From Clostridiales bacterium (GTDB lineage: Bacteria > Bacillota > Clostridia > Christensenellales > Pumilibacteraceae): DNA of 64,000 bases. The DNA lies in the NCBI GenBank assembly GCA_015055625.1, contig SVHU01000003.1, forward strand, positions 96,008 through 160,007. The letters are read 5' to 3'. The notes under the pieces are model-generated. The model was not told the DNA's origin. It did no database searches and was given only the letters and a program-made list of their open reading frames with translations. Shown here piece by piece: positions 52,183-61,566 of this stretch (positions are counted from its first letter, which is position 1; each line of letters starts with the position of its first letter). Both the position numbers and the translations under genes were made by a program.

Positions 52183-52254
52183 TTACTACCTTACCAGATT
52201 AAAAGCGGCAAGTATTTAATAAAAATTATACTAATCATAAATAGAAAATTTTTT

Positions 52255-52731
52255 TCATTTTTGTTCCCGGTTAATCCTCTCTTGTAATAAAGCAACATAT
52301 TCCAAATATTCTGCAGTAATTTCTTCCTCTTCCATTTTTTTTCGTCTTGAAAAGGCAGGTAAAGCAAACAGTGACAATACAGCACCTAACACAAACAGCA
52401 CAATAGTTAAGCACAACGGAAACAGCGTGCTGAGAATCCATAATACGATTGCTATAGGTAAAACAATTATAATAAGTATTACTTTCCCAAAACCGTTTTG
52501 CATATTAAAGATTGGCTCCGTAATACCGCCCTCCTGAATAAAAACCAACAGCTTCATAAGCCCATAAAATATCAAATACACCACATAAACCAGCATCAGC
52601 ACAAGCCAAAACGGAAAAACCAACAACAGTATAGGATATTTTCCTGTTTTGTCCCAATACCCATTTATCATATCCTCGTTATAAACTTCCACTACCGAAT
52701 CAAACCACCCCATAGGCACCTTGACTTGCAT
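52255..52731 (-). CDS. Small integral membrane protein of unknown function
   Basis: 158 residues from the ATG at 52731, which has AGGAGG upstream; a longer frame would cross the operators. Two to four hydrophobic segments (YPILLLVFPFWLVLMLVYVV, VILIIIVLPIAIVLWILSTL, LTIVLFVLGAVLSL) and a charged C-terminal tail (KKMEEEEITAEYLEYVALLQ). Divergent from the XRE regulator and controlled by the same operators. No family recognised. Confidence 0.82.
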   Translation of the reverse strand: MQVKVPMGWFDSVVEVYNEDMINGYWDKTGKYPILLLVFPFWLVLMLVYVVYLIFYGLMKLLVFIQEGGITEPIFNMQNGFGKVILIIIVLPIAIVLWILSTLFPLCLTIVLFVLGAVLSLFALPAFSRRKKMEEEEITAEYLEYVALLQERINREQK

Positions 52732-52763
52732 TATATAAAATCCTCCTATTATATATCGGTTAT

Positions 52764-52814
52764 ATTTTACCACACCGTTTGGTGTAATGTCAATAATTAT
52801 ACACCATTTGGTGT
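52764..52814. promoter_or_regulatory. Divergent promoter with two XRE operators
   Basis: Two palindromes, ACACCGTTTGGTGT (52772-52785) and ACACCATTTGGTGT (52801-52814), lie 29 bases apart (about three helical turns). The first sits in the spacer of a minus-strand promoter TTGACA (52788-52793)/TAAAAT (52764-52769, 18-base spacer) for the membrane protein; the second abuts the regulator's TATAAT (52814-52819). Confidence 0.85.
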
Positions 52815-52827
52815 ATAATTGTATAAT

Positions 52828-53040
52828 ATGAATAATAAAATGATGATTGCATTTGCACAAAACTTAAAATCACTGATAGGAGACATGTCTGTTTCGGAGT
52901 TTGCACGAAAAGTTGATATTCCGCAACAAACCATCTCTCGCTATTTGCTTTGTCAACGTGAAATTACGTTGACAAACCTTTGCAAAATTGCCGATTTTTT
53001 TAATGAGGATATAGATTATTTGCTTGGGAGAAAAGATTAA
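52828..53040 (+). CDS. Small XRE-family repressor
   Basis: 70 residues, almost exactly one helix-turn-helix domain: MSVSEFARKVDIPQQTISRY (helices 2-3) and LCKIADFFNEDIDYLLGRK (helices 4-5). Start chosen at 52828. A TATAAT box ends only 8 bases before this ATG and there is no ribosome-binding site, so the mRNA may be leaderless. It presumably represses the divergent membrane-protein gene and itself. Confidence 0.88.
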   Translation: MNNKMMIAFAQNLKSLIGDMSVSEFARKVDIPQQTISRYLLCQREITLTNLCKIADFFNEDIDYLLGRKD

Positions 53041-53041
53041 C

Positions 53042-53080
53042 AAAATCACGCCGAATATTAAATTCTGCGTGATTTTTTAT
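53042..53080 (+). terminator. Terminator after the XRE gene
   Basis: AAAATCACGC and GCGTGATTTT arms followed by T residues. Confidence 0.85.
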
Positions 53081-53122
53081 TTATGAAAACACTGTATTTG
53101 CCTATCTTAAATTCAACCACTT

Positions 53123-54472
53123 TTAATAGTTCTTTATCAAAACTACTTGGTTGGGGGCAATTGTGAAATTTGTTGCAGACAAGTCGGTTTTAGTTATATA
53201 GTGGTCCTGGTCGATTAAATAAACGGTACAATCTTCGGTTGCGTTAAGCTCCACCTTTCGCTCTTCTTCAAAGTAGTTTACAAGCATTAAAGCTTTTTTA
53301 TTGCCATCAGTTGCGCCAAGCGCGTACGCGCCTGCTTCCTTGTGTTCAAACGTGCACTCCACCTGATTTTTAAGAGTGTACAACTCTCCAAAAGCGTAAA
53401 ATGCGTAGTAGATAGCAAGAAGCTCATACGTCAGGGGCGCAAAGAAACCGCTATATGCGCCGGGCATTACTCTGGTATCGTAATAACAGCCCATATACGT
53501 ATGTGAGTTTTGCATAGCGCAAAGCATTGCGGCGTTTGCAGAACATGCTATCGACGTACCGTAAAAACGGTTTTCGTGGGCGTTATTCCACTCGTTTAAA
53601 TGACGTTCAAGCTCGCCGTAACCGTACTCGGTCAGTTTTTGATGGATATAGTTGTCGAGCACTAAAGTTTTTTCTACGTTTGCATAGCTGTGCCACGAGA
53701 AAAAGTCGATGGGAGAATTATGCTTTTTGATATACTCTAAAAAACCAAGGAAAAACTCAACGCGGTATATATCGCAATCGTAGCGCTCGTCCTTTTCTCT
53801 TACAGGCAAATCCACGCCGTACTTATCGGGGTGATAGTAAATTCCGTATAATCCGCTTGCGCCGTATCCCCCCACCTTGATTTTATCTCCAAAGCAAGAC
53901 TTCAGGTGCTTTGCGGTAACGTCGTACAGCTCGTAAAACTGCTCCTTTGTTCCCGTCCACATTTGGTTTAACGCAGGCACGTTGTTGTCGGGCTCATTCC
54001 AAATTTCCCAATACTCTATGCCGTAATAAAAACCGTTTGCCCAGCCCTCGTTGTAATGGCGAATAACGTGCTCGCAAATTCTAGCCCACTTAGCAAAGTC
54101 TTTAGGCGGATGAATATGATACGCCTTAATGTGCGCTTGATTTTCGATAGTTACGCCAAGACGGAAAACAGGTTTAAGCTCGTACTTATACATTGCCTCG
54201 ATAAGCGCGTCGGTAAATGCAAAATCATAAGAGGCAGGATCATTTTCGTCCGCGTCGAAATTACGGAAAAGATTGGGGATATCCACGTACCTGTTACTTC
54301 CGTAAGCACCACCCACGTCATGAAGTCTGGAGTAGGGAATCTTAGCCTTAGTAAGATGCTCCATAAAGGAAAAGTCTATCGACCACGAACCGCCCAAAAA
54401 CGGAGGCTGTCCAACCGCGTGCATGGGCTTAATCTCACCCACAATTTTATTAAAATCCACGTTAATTTTCAT
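53123..54472 (-). CDS. GH39-like glycoside hydrolase
   Basis: 449 residues, no signal peptide. IEYWEIWNEPDNN holds the acid/base Glu (NEP) of clan GH-A, and RHLNEWNNAHENR about 150 residues later has the candidate nucleophile Glu as in GH39 beta-xylosidases. The start KIVGEIKPMHAVGQPPFLGG and the C-terminal beta domain also fit. Likely cleaves xylosides or related sugars inside the cell. Confidence 0.85.
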   Translation of the reverse strand: MKINVDFNKIVGEIKPMHAVGQPPFLGGSWSIDFSFMEHLTKAKIPYSRLHDVGGAYGSNRYVDIPNLFRNFDADENDPASYDFAFTDALIEAMYKYELKPVFRLGVTIENQAHIKAYHIHPPKDFAKWARICEHVIRHYNEGWANGFYYGIEYWEIWNEPDNNVPALNQMWTGTKEQFYELYDVTAKHLKSCFGDKIKVGGYGASGLYGIYYHPDKYGVDLPVREKDERYDCDIYRVEFFLGFLEYIKKHNSPIDFFSWHSYANVEKTLVLDNYIHQKLTEYGYGELERHLNEWNNAHENRFYGTSIACSANAAMLCAMQNSHTYMGCYYDTRVMPGAYSGFFAPLTYELLAIYYAFYAFGELYTLKNQVECTFEHKEAGAYALGATDGNKKALMLVNYFEEERKVELNATEDCTVYLIDQDHYITKTDLSATNFTIAPNQVVLIKNY

Positions 54473-54649
54473 ATATAGTTCCTTCTCTTTATTTTTATTA
54501 CTAACTTTATTATATCACAGCTTTTTTTAGAATAATATGCAAAACTCGTCAAAAAATATGCAAAATTCGTCAAAAACACAATAAAATTACGTTGACAACT
54601 TGTCCACAGTATATTTCATATACAAATCGGAAATGAGAAAATATTTTAA

Positions 54650-54698
54650 GAAAAATTAAAGAGCAAACGCGCAAAAAACTCTTGTACGTATGCTCTTT
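54650..54698 (-). terminator. Terminator after the SGNH lipoprotein gene
   Basis: AAAGAGCA/TGCTCTTT arms on the minus strand, then AATTTTT. Confidence 0.7.
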
Positions 54699-54705
54699 TT
54701 TTGTA

Positions 54706-57700
54706 CTAAACTCTAATTTTATTGTTTGTTGTTTGATTTTGATATTGCGAAATAACGCTACTGTACTTTGCTATCTCTGTTTGATATAAGGTGGAGTCTA
54801 ACTCTAAAGACAGCGCTTTCATATCGTAGAACTTACTGTCGTTCCACTCAGAACCTACAAGCAAGCCGTTAGTTTTTGACATTCCGGTATACACGGCGCG
54901 CAGTTCTCCGTCTAGGTAGAAGAACGCGTTTCCGTTGACCTTTACTACCATCCACTCTATGGTAAGAGTTTTGCCTTGCTCTTTAACAAAGCTATCCGTG
55001 CCATCCGTGGAATAGGTATAAGGCAAACCAAGTTCGTAGTTACCGGACAAACTTCTGTCATACAACAAAATTCTATCTGCGGTACTCGTTCCAAAACCAA
55101 TATGGATATGCGGACATTGGTTGTTAGGTTTGCTCATATCCGAATCGTAAATATCCAGCTTTCCGCTTATGATATAGTTATCGGTAAGTTGCTTTCCGCC
55201 ATACGAAACGAACGCCTTGCCAGTCTTGCCAATCTCCTCGGTTTTTGCAAACGTGATATCTTCGAGCGAACCCGCTCCTATAACAGGTCTAGCAAGCTTT
55301 AGCGTATCGTCAAGATCCTTCTTTATCGCGTCTGCATCGGTAACGAAATCCATAGTCAGTTCAAACGTACAGTTCTCGCCGTTTATACCAAAGTAGGTAT
55401 CCTTAAACGAGGTTTCGTCAACAAAACTCTTATACGTATCGTTGATTCCCAGCACAATAGTTCCGTTATACGAAATAATCTTGTAGGTGAACGTATTGTT
55501 TACAACAGCGCCAAGCGAGCCTGCCGTAAGGTTGTTATCAGCATAGTATCCACGAATTTGGCTTACTCCGCCTTTGAACACCATTACGCCTAAAGGCAAA
55601 GCTTTGCTTTTCGAATACCAGGTGTCGTGATAGTTGTTGCTGACGAACAAACCTATCCAATAATTTGCAGTAGCAAGGTGCTCTGCCGTACTCTGTCTAA
55701 TGGTTGCCGTTCCGCTTACGGAGAAGTTGCCCTTATAAAAAACTCCGTCCTTTCTAACAAAGCCTGCGGCTCTATAAGGCGCAACGTATTCAATTCCGCC
55801 CGTTACGGTTTTTGTGGTAGCATTGTAAGAAATATAGTCGTAGCCCTGATTGATAACCTCTATACCCTTTCTGTTTTCGGGCAAATCGTTAATTTCAATT
55901 CCTGCTTCAGCCACAGCGTCTACAAAGATTTTATAATATTCAACTTTTGGATGAACTCCGTCGCGAAGCATGCTTCCGTCGATAGAGTCTACGGTGTGAA
56001 CGTAAACCATATAATCACGCTCGCTACACCATTTTTCCATCATCTCGTTTACTCTGTCGCGAACGTTGTTCTTCGCAATAACCCCAGCGTCAGTAGAATC
56101 GTGTCTTGTTATCGAGAACCAATAGAATGTAGTTTGAGGCAAACGCGCACGCATTATCGTGAACATACGCTTCAAGCTATCGAAGGTGTTTTCCGCCGTA
56201 TCACCTGCCGAAACGTTGTTAGTTCCTATATGCATTACAACGTTTTTAGGCGCGGTCTTACTAAGCCAGCCGTTAGCCCAGGTTTCCCAATGATACGTCT
56301 TGCTTCCGCTTATGCCAATGCACATTGCATCTTTTCCGACATAATGCGTGGTTTCAAAGTCGGGCCAACACTCGCTATAATCGAAGAACGAATCTCCAAT
56401 ATATATAGTCGTGCTGTTATCTATTCCTTCGCTTTGCCACTTCTTTAGTCTTGTGTCCGCTTTATAATTAAATCTATCGTTATTAACGTACCACTCGTGT
56501 GTAGTGTCTACCGTTTTTGCACTCACCGTAAAAGTCGTTGAATGATAGGTGGTCTTCGCGCTTACGGTATAGTTTCCTTCCTGTGCTACGCTTATCAAAT
56601 TTCCGTTAATCTCAATTCCGCTTTGCGCGCAAGAATAAACAACTGGCTCAGCATAATTGCTGTTTGTAAACTTGGGATATACGTCTATTGCAGGATAACC
56701 CACCCAAGCAGTGGTGTTTTCCACAATAAGCTCGCCTCTGTTTTCTACCGTAACAACAGTAAACGTCGTTTCGTGGTGTGCGGTTTTTGCAGTTACTGTT
56801 ACGCTCTTGTTGCCCACTAGCGCCGTTACCACGCCGTCCTCTATCGAAATATCTTCGCCGTCAAACGTGTACGTTATCTCTTCCGCCTTGTCTGAAATAG
56901 AAAACGTAGGATTAATGATTGCGCTCTTGCCTACCTCTAAGTCTAACACGTCGTCCACTTTAAGAGTCCCGTAATCTAAGGTACTTACTATAAACGTTGT
57001 TTCGTGGTGTGCAGTTTTTGCTGTTACTGTTACGCTCTTATTGCCCACTAGCGCCGTTACTACTCCGTTCTCTATCGAAATATCTTCGCCGTCAAACGTG
57101 TACGTTATCTCTTCCGCTTTTTCGGGGAAAGAGAACGTAGGATTAATGATTGCGCTCTTGCCCACCTCTAAGTCTAACACGTTGTCCACTTTAAGAGTTC
57201 CGTAATCTAAAGTGCTTACTGTAAACGTTGTTTCGTGGTGCGCGGTTTTCGCAGTTACTGTTACGCTCTTATTGCCTACTAGCGCGGTTACCTCGCCGTC
57301 CTCTATCGAAATATCTTCGCCGTCAAACGTATAAGTTATTTCTTCCGCCTTGTCTGAAATGGAGAAAATAGCGTTTAGCGTTGCACTCTTGCCTATCTCT
57401 AAATCTATTACGTTTTCCACTGTTAGCGTTCCATAGTCTAAGGTAGTTACTATAAACGTTGTTTCGTGATGCGTGGTTTTTGCTGTTACTGTTACGCTCT
57501 TGTTGCCTACTAGCGCCGTTACTACTCCGTCCTCTATCGAAATATCTTCGCCGTCAAACGTGTACGTTATCTCTTCCGCCTTGTCTGAAATAGAAAACGT
57601 AGGAACAAGCGTTATGCTCTTGCCTATCTCTAAGTCTAACACGTCCTCCACTTTAAGAGTTCCGTAATCTAAGGTAGTTACTGTAAACGTTGTTTCGTGA

Positions 57701-58455
57701 TGCGCGGTTTTTGCTGTTACAATTACGCTCTTGTTGCCCACTAGCGCCGTTACTACTCCGTCCTCTATCGAAATATCTTCGCCGTCAAATATGTACGTTA
57801 TCTCTTCCGCCTTGTCTAAAATGGAGAAAATAGCGTTTAGCCTTGCACTCTTGCCTATCTCTAAATCTATTACGTTTTCCACTTTAAGAGTTCCATAGTC
57901 TAAGGTACTTACTGTAAACGTTGTTTCGTGGTGAGCGGTTTTTGCTGTTACTGTTACGCTCTTATTGCCCACTAGCGCCGTTACTACTCCGTCCTCTATC
58001 GAAATATCTTCGCCGTCAAATATGTACGTTATTTCTTCTGCTTTTTCGGGGAAAGAAAACGTAGGATTAATGATTGCGCTCTTGCCTATCTCTAAATCTA
58101 TTACGTTTTCCACTGTCAATAAGCCATAATCTAAAGTACTTACTGTAAACGTTGTTTCGTGGTGCGCAGTTTTTGCTGTTACTGTTACGCTCTTATTACC
58201 CACCAGCGCCGTTACTACTCCATTCTCTATCGAAATATCTTCGCCGTCAAACGTATAAGTTATCTCTTCCGCCTTGTCTGAAATAGAAAACGTAGGAACA
58301 AGCGTTGCACTCTCGCCTACCTCTAAGTTTATTACGTTTTCCACTGTTAGCGTTCCATAATCGGTCTTTTTTTGCGAAGATGAGCATGCGCTAAGCGCAA
58401 GTCCAAGACAAATCGTCATAATAAAACACACGAAAATCGTTAATTTTTTCCTCAT
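54706..58455 (-). CDS. Lipoprotein with seven Ig-like repeats and an SGNH hydrolase domain
   Basis: 1249 residues. Signal peptide with lipobox LSAC (Cys24). Residues 32-570 are seven near-identical 77-residue Big-like repeats (YGTLTVENVIDLEIGKSAT... HHETTFTVSTLD) and a diverged eighth. About residues 660-870 form an SGNH esterase domain: IYIGDSFFD (Ser block I), VVMHIGTNN (block III) and DGVHPKVEYY (block V Asp/His). The rest contains two beta-sandwich, LamG-like parts (ADRILLYDRSLSG, FFYLDGELRAVY). A surface enzyme that deacetylates glycans is likely; the repeats act as a stalk. Confidence 0.93.
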   Translation of the reverse strand: MRKKLTIFVCFIMTICLGLALSACSSSQKKTDYGTLTVENVINLEVGESATLVPTFSISDKAEEITYTFDGEDISIENGVVTALVGNKSVTVTAKTAHHETTFTVSTLDYGLLTVENVIDLEIGKSAIINPTFSFPEKAEEITYIFDGEDISIEDGVVTALVGNKSVTVTAKTAHHETTFTVSTLDYGTLKVENVIDLEIGKSARLNAIFSILDKAEEITYIFDGEDISIEDGVVTALVGNKSVIVTAKTAHHETTFTVTTLDYGTLKVEDVLDLEIGKSITLVPTFSISDKAEEITYTFDGEDISIEDGVVTALVGNKSVTVTAKTTHHETTFIVTTLDYGTLTVENVIDLEIGKSATLNAIFSISDKAEEITYTFDGEDISIEDGEVTALVGNKSVTVTAKTAHHETTFTVSTLDYGTLKVDNVLDLEVGKSAIINPTFSFPEKAEEITYTFDGEDISIENGVVTALVGNKSVTVTAKTAHHETTFIVSTLDYGTLKVDDVLDLEVGKSAIINPTFSISDKAEEITYTFDGEDISIEDGVVTALVGNKSVTVTAKTAHHETTFTVVTVENRGELIVENTTAWVGYPAIDVYPKFTNSNYAEPVVYSCAQSGIEINGNLISVAQEGNYTVSAKTTYHSTTFTVSAKTVDTTHEWYVNNDRFNYKADTRLKKWQSEGIDNSTTIYIGDSFFDYSECWPDFETTHYVGKDAMCIGISGSKTYHWETWANGWLSKTAPKNVVMHIGTNNVSAGDTAENTFDSLKRMFTIMRARLPQTTFYWFSITRHDSTDAGVIAKNNVRDRVNEMMEKWCSERDYMVYVHTVDSIDGSMLRDGVHPKVEYYKIFVDAVAEAGIEINDLPENRKGIEVINQGYDYISYNATTKTVTGGIEYVAPYRAAGFVRKDGVFYKGNFSVSGTATIRQSTAEHLATANYWIGLFVSNNYHDTWYSKSKALPLGVMVFKGGVSQIRGYYADNNLTAGSLGAVVNNTFTYKIISYNGTIVLGINDTYKSFVDETSFKDTYFGINGENCTFELTMDFVTDADAIKKDLDDTLKLARPVIGAGSLEDITFAKTEEIGKTGKAFVSYGGKQLTDNYIISGKLDIYDSDMSKPNNQCPHIHIGFGTSTADRILLYDRSLSGNYELGLPYTYSTDGTDSFVKEQGKTLTIEWMVVKVNGNAFFYLDGELRAVYTGMSKTNGLLVGSEWNDSKFYDMKALSLELDSTLYQTEIAKYSSVISQYQNQTTNNKIRV
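56745..58362 (-). repeat. 231-bp tandem repeats (7 units)
   Basis: Each unit encodes one 77-residue Big-like domain. Units differ in a few bases, in a mosaic pattern (for example VPTFSISDK, INPTFSFPEK, LNAIFSISDK alternate), which indicates recombination between units. Confidence 0.92.
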
Positions 58456-58629
58456 AAGTCAACCCCTCGTTATAACTTTTTTTAGTTACTATACCAGATT
58501 ATACTATTATACCATAAATTATTACTAAAGTGAATATGGTCTGCGTTCTTTTTGAGTGAGCTTTAGAAACAAAACCTAATAAATTCGCTACATTTCATTA
58601 TTTTTAACGAGTAAATTAAGATTGAAGAA

Positions 58630-58664
58630 AACACACACGAAAAATTTCGCGTGCGTTTTCTGTT
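58630..58664 (-). terminator. Terminator after the GH43 gene
   Basis: AGAAAACGCACGCGAAA and its near complement form a long stem, ending in TTTTCT on the minus strand. Confidence 0.8.
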
Positions 58665-58673
58665 TGCCAATCA

Positions 58674-59588
58674 TTATTCAATAATTTGCTTGATATCGCC
58701 GTTTTCTTCGGTAAACTTAACCTTTGCAATAACCGTCGTTCTATCACCGCTGGGATGCTTGGGATCTGTTTGGATATGAAAAGCGGTCATAAGCTCGCCG
58801 TCTTTGTTAGTAAAGAATGCGTTATGTCCTGCGCCGAAAAACTCTTCGTTACGAGAGAGCACCGGGTTGTTCTTGCTCTTTACCCAAGGTCCCCAGGGAT
58901 TGGTTGCAGTGGACACGCAAATAGCGTAATCGAGCGACGCGTAGAAGTTTGTGGAATAGTTCATAATATACTTATCGCCTCTTTTAATAACGCATGGACC
59001 TTCGTTCCAGATATGAGGATAATCTTTCCACTTTAGCTCTGCAGATTTCATTTCATAGTCTTGGTCGGGCGAAGATACAAGCTTAGGCTCGCCCACAACG
59101 TTTGTCAAGGTTTCGTCCATACGTATGCAGTAAATCTGGCTCTTTTTATATCCGTCAATCAAATTCTCACAGCAATCTCTGGAGTAATAAAGGAAGTTGC
59201 CCTCTTCGCAAATGAGAATAGATCCGTCGATTGCAGCATAGCCAAAATCGAACATAGGTCCGTTGTGAACGTCGATAAACGGGCCTGTTGGGCACTCAGA
59301 CACAGCAACTCCGATACGGAAAGAGTTCTGAGCCTTAGTACGAGCCGAATACGTCATAACAAACTTGCCGTTATGATACACAACTTCGGGCGCCCAAAAG
59401 CAGGTATAACCCCAATGATCGCTAGCGTCAAGAGCTAAAATCTTGTCGCTCCAATTCTCTAAATCCTCGCTTACCCAGCAATAAATTCCTAAGGTTTTGC
59501 CATCGTTAAAAGTTGCGTACTGATAATACTTACCCTCGTACAAAACGATTTGAGGATCTCCAATGTTAGTAACCTTTGTAACGTACAT
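58674..59588 (-). CDS. Glycoside hydrolase family 43
   Basis: 304 residues, no signal peptide. Five-bladed propeller with catalytic residues in IGDPQIVLYEGKYYQYAT (Asp), AAIDGSILI (Asp) and HIWNEGPCVIKRGDKYIMNY (Glu); CFWAPEVVYHNGKFVMTYSA is the family blade motif. Likely an arabinosidase or xylosidase acting on imported oligosaccharides. Confidence 0.93.
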   Translation of the reverse strand: MYVTKVTNIGDPQIVLYEGKYYQYATFNDGKTLGIYCWVSEDLENWSDKILALDASDHWGYTCFWAPEVVYHNGKFVMTYSARTKAQNSFRIGVAVSECPTGPFIDVHNGPMFDFGYAAIDGSILICEEGNFLYYSRDCCENLIDGYKKSQIYCIRMDETLTNVVGEPKLVSSPDQDYEMKSAELKWKDYPHIWNEGPCVIKRGDKYIMNYSTNFYASLDYAICVSTATNPWGPWVKSKNNPVLSRNEEFFGAGHNAFFTNKDGELMTAFHIQTDPKHPSGDRTTVIAKVKFTEENGDIKQIIE

Positions 59589-59697
59589 AATTAAAAATAC
59601 TCCTTTTATTTATATATATATCTATTATAAAATAGGACGAAAATTTTAGCAAGAAAATTTTTGTTTTTTTCTAGCCAAAATTTGATTTTTGCAAAAT

Positions 59698-60237
59698 TTA
59701 TCTACGCAAAATACGCTTTTCGGTAATAACAACGTCAAGCGGTACATCCCACTCTTTTGGACAAAGTTCGTCTACCACCTGAAAATCGTGACAAATACCA
59801 ATTTTTAGACATTTTCTATTCCTTAAAAACCTATCGTAATATCCCTTGCCAAAGCCCATACGGTTAAGGTTTTTATCACACGCAACAAGCGGAACAATTA
59901 CCACGTCTACGCTATCAAAAATGCTGTAATTCGTGGGTACGTATACGCCAAACTTGTCCTTTTCAAAGCTGTTATCCTCAGGTTTTACCGCATACATTGT
60001 ATCGCCTTTTGTAAGCGGATACAGCACGGTTTTGCCCAAGATTTTAAGACGGTTTATAATCTCGTTAGTATCCACCTCGCCCCGAAAACTGTTGTACACG
60101 AAATACGTAGAAAACTCGGTAAACCCTTTAAGCGAAAAAAGGCTTTCCGTAATAATTGCAGAACTTAGTCTAATCGTTGCTTCGTCCAAGTCCTCGCGCA
60201 TTTTTATAATATTCTTCCTCAACGTTTTCTCGTCCAT
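59698..60237 (-). CDS. 5-formyltetrahydrofolate cyclo-ligase
   Basis: 179 residues from the ATG at 60237, chosen because GGAGAAG lies just upstream. MDEKTLRKNIIKMREDL opens the protein and VIVPLVACDKNLNRMGFGKG with YYDRFL is the family's nucleotide/folate motif. It converts 5-formyl-THF to 5,10-methenyl-THF with ATP. A normal housekeeping gene. Confidence 0.93.
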   Translation of the reverse strand: MDEKTLRKNIIKMREDLDEATIRLSSAIITESLFSLKGFTEFSTYFVYNSFRGEVDTNEIINRLKILGKTVLYPLTKGDTMYAVKPEDNSFEKDKFGVYVPTNYSIFDSVDVVIVPLVACDKNLNRMGFGKGYYDRFLRNRKCLKIGICHDFQVVDELCPKEWDVPLDVVITEKRILRR

Positions 60238-60427
60238 AATCTTCTCCACGTGCATTATGCTTTATATTATAATAAAAAGCTAAACTCTTGTCAATGCCTG
60301 CATTATAAACTTAATAAAACTATGTTTTTTACAGAATTTAAATGGCGGTTGATGAACCAGCAAAGCCAAATAGCTATTGTTCAATGCCCCAAATATTAAT
60401 ATCTCAATTTATAAAAGCATATGAATT

Positions 60428-61237
60428 TTACTTTGTTTTATTATAGTTCTTTTTATATTGATATGGAGTAACCCCATAATATCGCTTAAAAAGTTCTATG
60501 AAATAAGAATTGTCATTGTATCCAACGTTTAGCCCAGCAGATAGCACCGATTCACCCTCTATCATAAGTTTTGCAGCCAACATTAGTTTCTTCTTTCTAA
60601 TATATTGTAGGGGAGTGGTATTAAGACCTTCCTTAAATCTTCGCTCAAGTGTTCTATGGCTAATATATAATGCTTTTACAATGTCTGCAACAATAATTTC
60701 TTCGTTAATATGACAGTCAATATACTCAATTATTTTACATAAATCCTCTGGCAGTGCTGATTTTTCATTCGCATTATTTTTGCTTTGTTTAAGTATTGCA
60801 AAAACTCTAAAAAAAGCATATATTTTTTCTTCGTCCGTCAACGCTCCGTTGTATAGTGCATAACACAATTCTATTAATTCTTCCCGCAAATTATCTTTAG
60901 GAGAAATGTAGTTTTCACGAAATCCTTCTTTTAAAAAATCTAAAACTTCCTTATTTTTTTGACAATCAAAAAGAATCCAGAAAAGCTTGTGTGGCGCACC
61001 ACTTCTATAAACGCAGTGGTGATATTCACCCGGTCTAGCAACGATAACATCTCCCCTGGTTAATTCGTATAAACTATTTTCCACCAAAAAGGAAACGTCC
61101 CCTGAAAGATTGACGTACAATTCAAATTCGCTGTGGGTATGAAGCCATATCTCGTTAACATGATTGCGTTGATCTGTTTCCGTATATTTTATTTGAAATT
61201 CAAATTCGTTTAGCGATGGTATTTTTAATTTTGTCAC
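60428..61237 (-). CDS. AraC-family transcriptional regulator
   Basis: 269 residues. N-terminal cupin-like sensor (LHTHSEFELYVNLSG, RGDVIVARPGEYHH) and C-terminal double helix-turn-helix (VADIVKALYISHRTLERRFK, SAGLNVGYNDNSYFIELFKR, YYGVTPYQYKKNY). Divergent from the GH28-like gene, so probably its activator in response to a sugar. Confidence 0.94.
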   Translation of the reverse strand: MTKLKIPSLNEFEFQIKYTETDQRNHVNEIWLHTHSEFELYVNLSGDVSFLVENSLYELTRGDVIVARPGEYHHCVYRSGAPHKLFWILFDCQKNKEVLDFLKEGFRENYISPKDNLREELIELCYALYNGALTDEEKIYAFFRVFAILKQSKNNANEKSALPEDLCKIIEYIDCHINEEIIVADIVKALYISHRTLERRFKEGLNTTPLQYIRKKKLMLAAKLMIEGESVLSAGLNVGYNDNSYFIELFKRYYGVTPYQYKKNYNKTK

Positions 61238-61566
61238 TATTCATACCTCCCCCCTTGTGTCTATTTTACCATATTTTTTGGCGAAAAATCAATAGAATAT
61301 TGTGCTTTTATATGGTATAATTGGTTTAATTTACAGTAGTTGCACGTTTGGGCTAAACTACATTAACCTTAAACTGTCGGGATTATTGCCAAGCCAACTT
61401 TTCTTCCATCTTGCAAACGGAAATACGATTAGCTCGTTAATCTATATAATCATTTTTTAAGAAAAGCTTTCAAAAAGACAAGCGATCGCTCTTGTGGGCA
61501 GTATTATTTCACTAATAGCAATGTACATAGTTCCGTAAAAGCCTTTATTAAAGGAGAGAAAATTAA
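61238..61566. other. Intergenic region between AraC and GH28-like genes
   Basis: 329 bases without an intact gene. GGTATAATTGG near 61313 is a -10-like box toward the right. A short frame at about 61462-61530 reads RQAIALVGSIISLIAMYIVP then stop, like the last span of a membrane transporter, so a decayed permease may have stood here. AAGGAGAG precedes the GH28-like start. Confidence 0.5.

Noticed and set aside
52255..53040. XRE and membrane protein considered as a toxin-antitoxin pair
   Set aside because: The genes are divergent, not co-transcribed, and the membrane protein is larger than known small membrane toxins; a repressor-target pair is simpler.
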